A stretch of DNA of 34,285 nucleotides from Candidatus Levyibacteriota bacterium. Lineage in GTDB: Bacteria > Patescibacteriota > Microgenomatia > Levybacterales > UBA12049. Below, in pieces: positions 30,624-34,285 of this stretch. The first letter of the stretch is position 1, and every line of letters starts with the position of its first letter. The position numbers and the translations under genes were made by a program. Where the stretch lies: the NCBI GenBank assembly GCA_013816255.1, contig JACDET010000016.1, positions 1-34,285 on the forward strand, read 5' to 3'. Below the pieces are notes generated by a model. That model was given only the letters and a program-made list of their open reading frames with translations, searched no databases and was not told where the DNA came from.

Positions 30624-31421
30624 TTAAGCAGCCATTGCTTCTTGTGGTGTGGCAACCATTCTGTTTTTCCGTAATGCAGCACCCCACTGCGCAGTATAGA
30701 TGACAACTCGTCCAACCTTTGCACCAGTTGCAATATGCTGAATACTTTCAGGATTGCTATTTCCCATCGCTGAAAATTCAGCTGCTGAAACCAATGTAGT
30801 AGCAGCTTTACCAGCTAATCCAGCTTTTGTATCAATTCCTCTCTCTTCAAAAAACGGCCTGACTACTTTGTTCATAACCCAATCAGATCCCACTCGTAAC
30901 GCAAAATGTTTCCAATTCATCCTCCCTTTTGCAACCAAAGCCAACTCTACCAAGAGCGACCGTTCCTTATCAATTTCTTGATCTTTTATACCACCTATAA
31001 CTGTAGCTCCGTCTTTATGCTTTCGGGCAGAATACCCATCGATGAGATCGGTTGCTGAAATAGGTACATTTATTGCTTGGGCTATTTTAGGTTTGTCAGC
31101 TAAAATTAATCCAGCTTCGACATAGCCACCTATTCTTCGTGCACTTGTGGATGCATTAGCAATAACCCGACCATGCTCATACATGAACAAATCATATTCT
31201 TTCCGGGCATGTGATAAGCGCTCTTTGAATGTAGTTCTTCCATTAGGTGTACCATATAGTTCGTCTACCCCATTTTGCTCTTCGGATATACGAAGATGTT
31301 GTCCAATTTTTTCTGCGGCACTCTGTTCTCGCCTGAATGAAAATGATTCTATGCCTCTCATAAGCAATTGCATTGTCCCATACCAATACCATCTACGCAA
31401 GATTAATTGCTGAGATTGCAT
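30624..31421 (-). CDS. CDP-alcohol phosphotransferase-like protein with few membrane helices
   Basis: CDP-alcohol phosphotransferases (PgsA, PssA and others) transfer a phosphoalcohol from a CDP-linked donor in lipid synthesis. The signature D-x2-DG-x2-AR-x(n)-G-x3-D-x3-D is visible at 125-151 (D125, DG128-129, AR132-133, G143, D147, D151), with n of 9 against the usual 8. Downstream an Arg/Gly stretch and GLAGKAATTL match the GKxxT region of PgsA. What differs is the lack of strongly hydrophobic helices: the usual six-helix membrane core is not obvious, and the N-terminal ~95 residues are hydrophilic. Function therefore unsettled. The stop abuts prfA convergently (1 nt). Confidence 0.68.
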   Translation of the reverse strand: MQSQQLILRRWYWYGTMQLLMRGIESFSFRREQSAAEKIGQHLRISEEQNGVDELYGTPNGRTTFKERLSHARKEYDLFMYEHGRVIANASTSARRIGGYVEAGLILADKPKIAQAINVPISATDLIDGYSARKHKDGATVIGGIKDQEIDKERSLLVELALVAKGRMNWKHFALRVGSDWVMNKVVRPFFEERGIDTKAGLAGKAATTLVSAAEFSAMGNSNPESIQHIATGAKVGRVVIYTAQWGAALRKNRMVATPQEAMAA

Positions 31422-31444
31422 TCGAGTAATTTATTTGCTACTAT
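31416..31444 (+). promoter_or_regulatory. Promoter of the DnaQ-UvrC-like gene (leaderless)
   Basis: TTGCAT (31416-31421), 17-nt spacer ending TGC, TACTAT (31439-31444), then 8 nt to the ATG at 31453. The -35 overlaps the start codon of the divergent CDP-alcohol gene. Confidence 0.7.
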
Positions 31445-31452
31445 TTTGTCCC

Positions 31453-32952
31453 ATGCTGCCCAATAAATTAGCCTTCGTTGACGTCGAAACTACTGGTATG
31501 CGATCTGCTTATGATCGTATTATTGAAATTGGTATTCTCAGAGTTGAAGATGGTGAACTTGTCCAAACGTTCAAATCACTTATCAATCCTCAAACCTCCA
31601 TCCCCAGAGAAATTACTTCATTGACTGGCATTACAGGATCAGATCTGGAGAATGCTCCCACATTTCGTGCTATTAAAGATGAAATAATCGAGATCCTTGC
31701 TGATTGCACATTTGTGGCGCACAATGTACGGTTTGATTATGGGTTTCTCAAACATGAATTGATGCGGGAAAATATTACGTATAATGCCAAACATTTCTGC
31801 ACAGTCAGACTTTCACGACTCCTCTACCCCCAATGGCCGAGGCACAATCTTGACGCGGTCATACGTGAGTGCAATTTGCAATGTGAAACCCGCCACAGGG
31901 CATTTGATGACGCCCAAGTACTCTACGAATTCTATAACCACATCCAACGGACGCTGCCCAAAGAAATGTTTCTTGAAGCGATTGCCAAGACAATGAAGAA
32001 ACCCTCTCTTCCGATTAAATTACCAATGGAAGAACTGGAAAAATTACCCGATAAACCAGGTGTATACATCTTTTACGGTGCTGATGACAAAACCACTGAA
32101 CAGTTAAAGCTTGGAGACATAAAATCATCAGAAACAAAGTTCAAGACCAAAAATCTTATCCCCCTCTATGTCGGTAAAAGTATCAACATCCGCAACCGGG
32201 TATTGAGCCACTTCTCCTCCGATCTCGCGTCTGTAACCGAAATGAAAATTTCTCAACAAATTGAAAGTATAGAAACAATCACAACCGCCGGCGAACTTGG
32301 TGCGCTTTTTCTTGAGTCGCAAATGATTAAAGAATTGCTTCCTATCTATAATAAACGTTCAAGAATCAAACATGAATTAATTGCACTCAGAAGTCATAAA
32401 AATAAGCATGGATACAATGAATGTTATCTTGAACCAATTACCACAATTACGCCTGAAAATCTTGAAAACTTTTTGGGCTTTTTCCGCTCCCGCAAACAAG
32501 CAAAAGCTTTTCTTGCAGATAAAGCTCGCGAATTCGCACTTTGTGAAAAACTCCTTGGTCTTGAGAAAACAACCAGTGCATGTTTTGCACACCGACTTGA
32601 ACGGTGTAAAGGCGCATGTGTCAATGAAGAACGGCCGGAAGTGTATAATCTGCGTTTTGCATTATCACTCTCAGGATCAAAGGTTCTCCCGTGGCCATTT
32701 AAAGGTCCGATAACGATTCAGGAAGATTCACTTGAAGGGAAAAAAGAATACTTTATTATTGATAACTGGTGCTATATAGGAAATATCACGGTAGATGCAG
32801 AGGGAAATATGAAAGATGATATCATGAAAAAGATAACATTTGATTTGGATATGTATAAAATTTTACGGCAATATCTTAAGAATCTCAAAAACAGAAATAA
32901 GATAGCCAACTTCACTTGGAGAGATACAAACAGTCAAACCTTACACTACTGA
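31453..32952 (+). CDS. DnaQ-type exonuclease fused to UvrC-like GIY-YIG nuclease
   Basis: A 499-residue two-nuclease protein. Residues 1-170 are a DEDDh exonuclease: DVETTG (Asp10, Glu12), FVAHNVRFDYGFL, and HRAFDDAQVLYEF with the final His/Asp. From about 205 a GIY-YIG domain follows (KLPDKPGVYIFYG, then PLYVGKSINIRNRVLSHF and FLESQMIKELLPIYNKR, as in the N-terminal part of UvrC), then a UvrC-like Cys patch (CFAHRLERCKGACV) and a C-terminal region without UvrB-binding or RNase H/HhH domains. The same architecture is known in mycobacteria and other lineages, and a repair role resembling Cho/UvrC is inferred. The start at 31453 follows the promoter above. Confidence 0.92.
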   Translation: MLPNKLAFVDVETTGMRSAYDRIIEIGILRVEDGELVQTFKSLINPQTSIPREITSLTGITGSDLENAPTFRAIKDEIIEILADCTFVAHNVRFDYGFLKHELMRENITYNAKHFCTVRLSRLLYPQWPRHNLDAVIRECNLQCETRHRAFDDAQVLYEFYNHIQRTLPKEMFLEAIAKTMKKPSLPIKLPMEELEKLPDKPGVYIFYGADDKTTEQLKLGDIKSSETKFKTKNLIPLYVGKSINIRNRVLSHFSSDLASVTEMKISQQIESIETITTAGELGALFLESQMIKELLPIYNKRSRIKHELIALRSHKNKHGYNECYLEPITTITPENLENFLGFFRSRKQAKAFLADKAREFALCEKLLGLEKTTSACFAHRLERCKGACVNEERPEVYNLRFALSLSGSKVLPWPFKGPITIQEDSLEGKKEYFIIDNWCYIGNITVDAEGNMKDDIMKKITFDLDMYKILRQYLKNLKNRNKIANFTWRDTNSQTLHY

Positions 32953-33110
32953 ATAAATAAGAAGACAGTCAACATCAAAACGACTAATCCCCCACCCGCG
33001 ATAATGATAAAATCATGTTCAGTTGCGTACAGTGCTGTACCAATACTACTTTTTCTTTTTGTTGCTCTCGCTTTTGTAACTTTAGAAGCTTTTATTTTAG
33101 TTTTTTTCAT
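32946..33110 (-). CDS. Small membrane protein (54 aa)
   Basis: A Lys/Arg/Thr-rich N-terminus (MKKTKIKASKVTKARATKRK) and one C-terminal helix (FIIIAGGGLVVLMLTVFLFI). The basic tail resembles that of the neighbouring SurA-like protein. A purine-rich AAGGTGG lies 9-15 nt before the ATG at 33110, and a promoter is visible. The 3' end overlaps the convergent DnaQ-UvrC-like gene by 7 nt. Family unknown. Confidence 0.65.
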   Translation of the reverse strand: MKKTKIKASKVTKARATKRKSSIGTALYATEHDFIIIAGGGLVVLMLTVFLFIQ

Positions 33111-33154
33111 TATAAATCACCCACCTTACGATCAAAATAATCTGATCTATATCT

Positions 33155-33185
33155 ATAGTACATTAAAGTGAGGATGAGTTGTCAA
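33155..33185 (-). promoter_or_regulatory. Promoter of the 54-aa membrane protein gene
   Basis: TTGACA (33185-33180) and TACTAT (33160-33155) with a 19-nt spacer. Leader about 37 nt with AAGGTGG before the start, one of the few with a Shine-Dalgarno. Confidence 0.5.
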
Positions 33186-33220
33186 GAAGAAATTGTCGAA
33201 AGTGAATGAAAATGTATATT

Positions 33221-33287
33221 CGTCATCCTGGTAAGCCGAAGGCGCATCCGGGATCAATCAACTGATTCTGGACAACCCAGAATGACG
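33221..33287. repeat. Palindrome with CGTCATCCTGG arms (C-like)
   Basis: CGTCATCCTGG (33221-33231) pairs with CCAGAATGACG (33277-33287). Inner ATCCGGGAT/GATTCTGG also partly pairs. It lies between the SurA-like gene and the 54-aa gene and resembles 17043-17113 at its ends. Confidence 0.65.
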
Positions 33288-33300
33288 GAGAAATAGAAGT

Positions 33301-34104
33301 CTAGTATTGTACGAAGTAGTTAACTGTTGCGTTCTTTTGCAGGTCTGCGAGCCAGACACGTACCTTTTCATTTGTCTTTTGCTGTTTGAGTTGTTCAGTA
33401 ACCTGAGTTTTTAATTCTGCTTCATTTGTATCTTGTGGAAGCGCTTCAGCATTCTGTTCAATATATGTTGCAACTTCTGCATCAGTTACTTTGACATCTT
33501 TACCAACCATTTTGGCAACGAGTTTGTCCAAACGGATAAGCTTACGAAGATCTTCTTGGCTCATTCCTTGTGCTGTTAAAACTTGTTCAAGATTCTGACC
33601 TTGCTTTGAAAGATTATCTTGCAGTTTTTTGATCTCATCTGTAGTTTCTTGTTCAGATACAGTAACATTTTGCTCCTTAGCACGTTGTTCGATAAGTGCA
33701 TTTCGGACAAGTGTATCAAGTGTTTGCTTACCGCTTTGCATTTCTGTTTGGCGGACAACTTCAAGTCTACTAATTGGTTGACCATTGACGACAGCTGCAA
33801 CGAAAAGTCCGCGGAAGTAATATAAAAGCGCACCAAGAAGCAAAATAGTTGCGATAAGTGCAATGTATGATTTACGAATTTTTGGAGATTCATTTGACTT
33901 ACTACTTGCTGTTGTACTGGCTGAAGAAGATGTACTTGCGGATTTTGTCTCTTGCTCTTTAACGACTGGCTTGTCAGTAACGACAGTTGTTTTCGTGGTT
34001 GACCGGGAAGATGATCGTGAGGGTCGAGATGCTCTTTTTGGTGCAACACTTGTCTTCGCAGGTGAAGAAGAGGTTGTTCGTTTTGTTGTTCGCTTGGTAG
34101 CCAT
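33301..34104 (-). CDS. Membrane-anchored SurA-N-like chaperone protein
   Basis: A 267-residue protein: Lys/Arg/Ser/Thr-rich disordered cytoplasmic tail (1-77), one transmembrane helix at about 79-97 (YIALIATILLLGALLYYF), then an extracytoplasmic helical part. The opening VVNGQPISRLEVVRQTEMQSG and TLVRNALIEQRAKEQNVTVSEQE match SurA-type N-terminal domains (SurA_N), and the end EQLKQQKTNEKVRVWLADLQKNATVNY resembles the C-terminal helix of that domain. No parvulin PPIase domain is present, so it would act as a chaperone only. The start lies 7 nt after a TATAAT, supporting the ATG at 34104. Confidence 0.85.
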   Translation of the reverse strand: MATKRTTKRTTSSSPAKTSVAPKRASRPSRSSSRSTTKTTVVTDKPVVKEQETKSASTSSSASTTASSKSNESPKIRKSYIALIATILLLGALLYYFRGLFVAAVVNGQPISRLEVVRQTEMQSGKQTLDTLVRNALIEQRAKEQNVTVSEQETTDEIKKLQDNLSKQGQNLEQVLTAQGMSQEDLRKLIRLDKLVAKMVGKDVKVTDAEVATYIEQNAEALPQDTNEAELKTQVTEQLKQQKTNEKVRVWLADLQKNATVNYFVQY

Positions 34105-34111
34105 GTTTTAT

Positions 34112-34141
34112 ATTATAGACTGAACTGGTTTGATTTTGCAA
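34112..34141 (-). promoter_or_regulatory. Promoter of the SurA-N-like gene (leaderless)
   Basis: TTGCAA (34141-34136), 18-nt spacer, TATAAT (34117-34112), then 7 nt to the ATG at 34104. Confidence 0.72.
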
Positions 34142-34149
34142 GTAGCATT

Positions 34150-34178
34150 TTGACTCATTGTCCATACAGATTTAATAC
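34150..34178 (+). promoter_or_regulatory. Divergent promoter aimed at the right edge
   Basis: TTGACT (34150-34155), 17-nt spacer, TAATAC (34173-34178). Predicted start near 34185, the first bases of the folded element that follows. No coding frame is seen before the window ends. Confidence 0.5.
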
Positions 34179-34182
34179 AAAC

Positions 34183-34261
34183 CAGAACACTCGGAGTGCC
34201 TGAAACTCAGATTCTCTGAATTTCAGAGAGTCTGACCAATCTGATCCGTTCGAGTGTTCTG
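34183..34261 (+). repeat. Nested hairpin element (D) at right edge
   Basis: Outer arms CAGAACACTCG (34183-34193) and CGAGTGTTCTG (34251-34261) pair perfectly. Inside, CAGATTCTCTGAA (34208-34220) and TTCAGAGAGTCTG (34222-34234) pair over 13 bp with one G-U. It could be a structured RNA 5' end or another palindromic repeat. Confidence 0.65.
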
Positions 34262-34285
34262 AGTTTTCTGACTACTCTTCCGGTG

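Noticed and set aside
1-34285. CRISPR array or cas genes
   Set aside because: The repeats seen are palindromic and singly placed or simple tandem units; no regular repeat-spacer pattern and no cas-like protein.
1-34285. Alternative genetic code (UGA as sense)
   Set aside because: UGA ends several well-defined proteins at the expected C-terminus (trehalase, EF-P, EamA transporter, DnaQ-UvrC fusion) and is not found inside conserved genes.

Overview
The window looks like a chromosomal segment of a Patescibacteria (Candidate Phyla Radiation) bacterium, most likely Microgenomates-like. This is an inference from gene style, not from a marker phylogeny. It is AT-rich and tightly packed, with many starts at overlaps or 1-2 nt after the previous stop. 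Several enzymes lack a usual domain: RF1 lacks about 55 N-terminal residues, the MurF-like ligase lacks the N-terminal substrate domain, and the RluA-type enzyme lacks S4. Many small membrane proteins lack recognisable families. TGA is used as a stop (trehalase, EF-P, EamA transporter and others), so the glycine-UGA code of Gracilibacteria/Absconditabacteria does not apply.

Layout. 1-790: 3' end of a GH37 trehalase. 791-2118: a 1.3-kb gene-free AT-rich stretch between convergent genes, holding several short repeats. 2119-10063 (mostly minus strand): membrane protein and YebC; a divergent TPR protein; a LytR_C-domain protein; then a chain NIF3-like > EF-P > MFS > Lgt-like > pseudouridine synthase. 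10119-10688: palindrome, tRNA-Leu(CAA), a long palindrome and a solitary GIY-YIG ORF. 10689-14057: M3 peptidase, HAD phosphatase, Maf. 14091-18387: peptidoglycan D-Ala genes (MurF-like, ddl, alr), followed by a GNAT gene cut by an in-frame amber codon. 18436-21666: DnaB, an orphan 424-aa protein and a degenerate metallo-beta-lactamase-fold protein. 21965-24391: two surface/secreted proteins and an M24 peptidase. 24393-26996: two tiny membrane proteins, divergent from a two-gene operon for a helical protein and a 619-aa disordered membrane-anchored protein. 27045-30622: hisS, an EamA transporter, rpmE and prfA. 30624-34104: an atypical CDP-alcohol phosphotransferase, a DnaQ-UvrC-like fusion, a 54-aa membrane protein and a SurA-N-like membrane protein. 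The right edge has a promoter aimed at a strongly folded element.

The genes work together mainly in translation (EF-P, RF1, bL31, HisRS, tRNA-Leu, pseudouridine synthase), envelope building (Ddl, Alr, MurF-like, LytR_C, secreted proteins) and DNA replication/repair (DnaB, DnaQ-GIY-YIG).

The most striking system-level signal is promoter architecture. Around eleven transcription-unit heads have a sigma70-type -10 hexamer ending only 6-9 nt before the start codon, often with a good -35 at 17-18 nt. That predicts leaderless mRNAs. Downstream genes start by stop/start overlap without a Shine-Dalgarno sequence. Two genes are exceptions with a purine-rich Shine-Dalgarno. The second signal is a set of unrelated palindromic repeat families scattered between genes.
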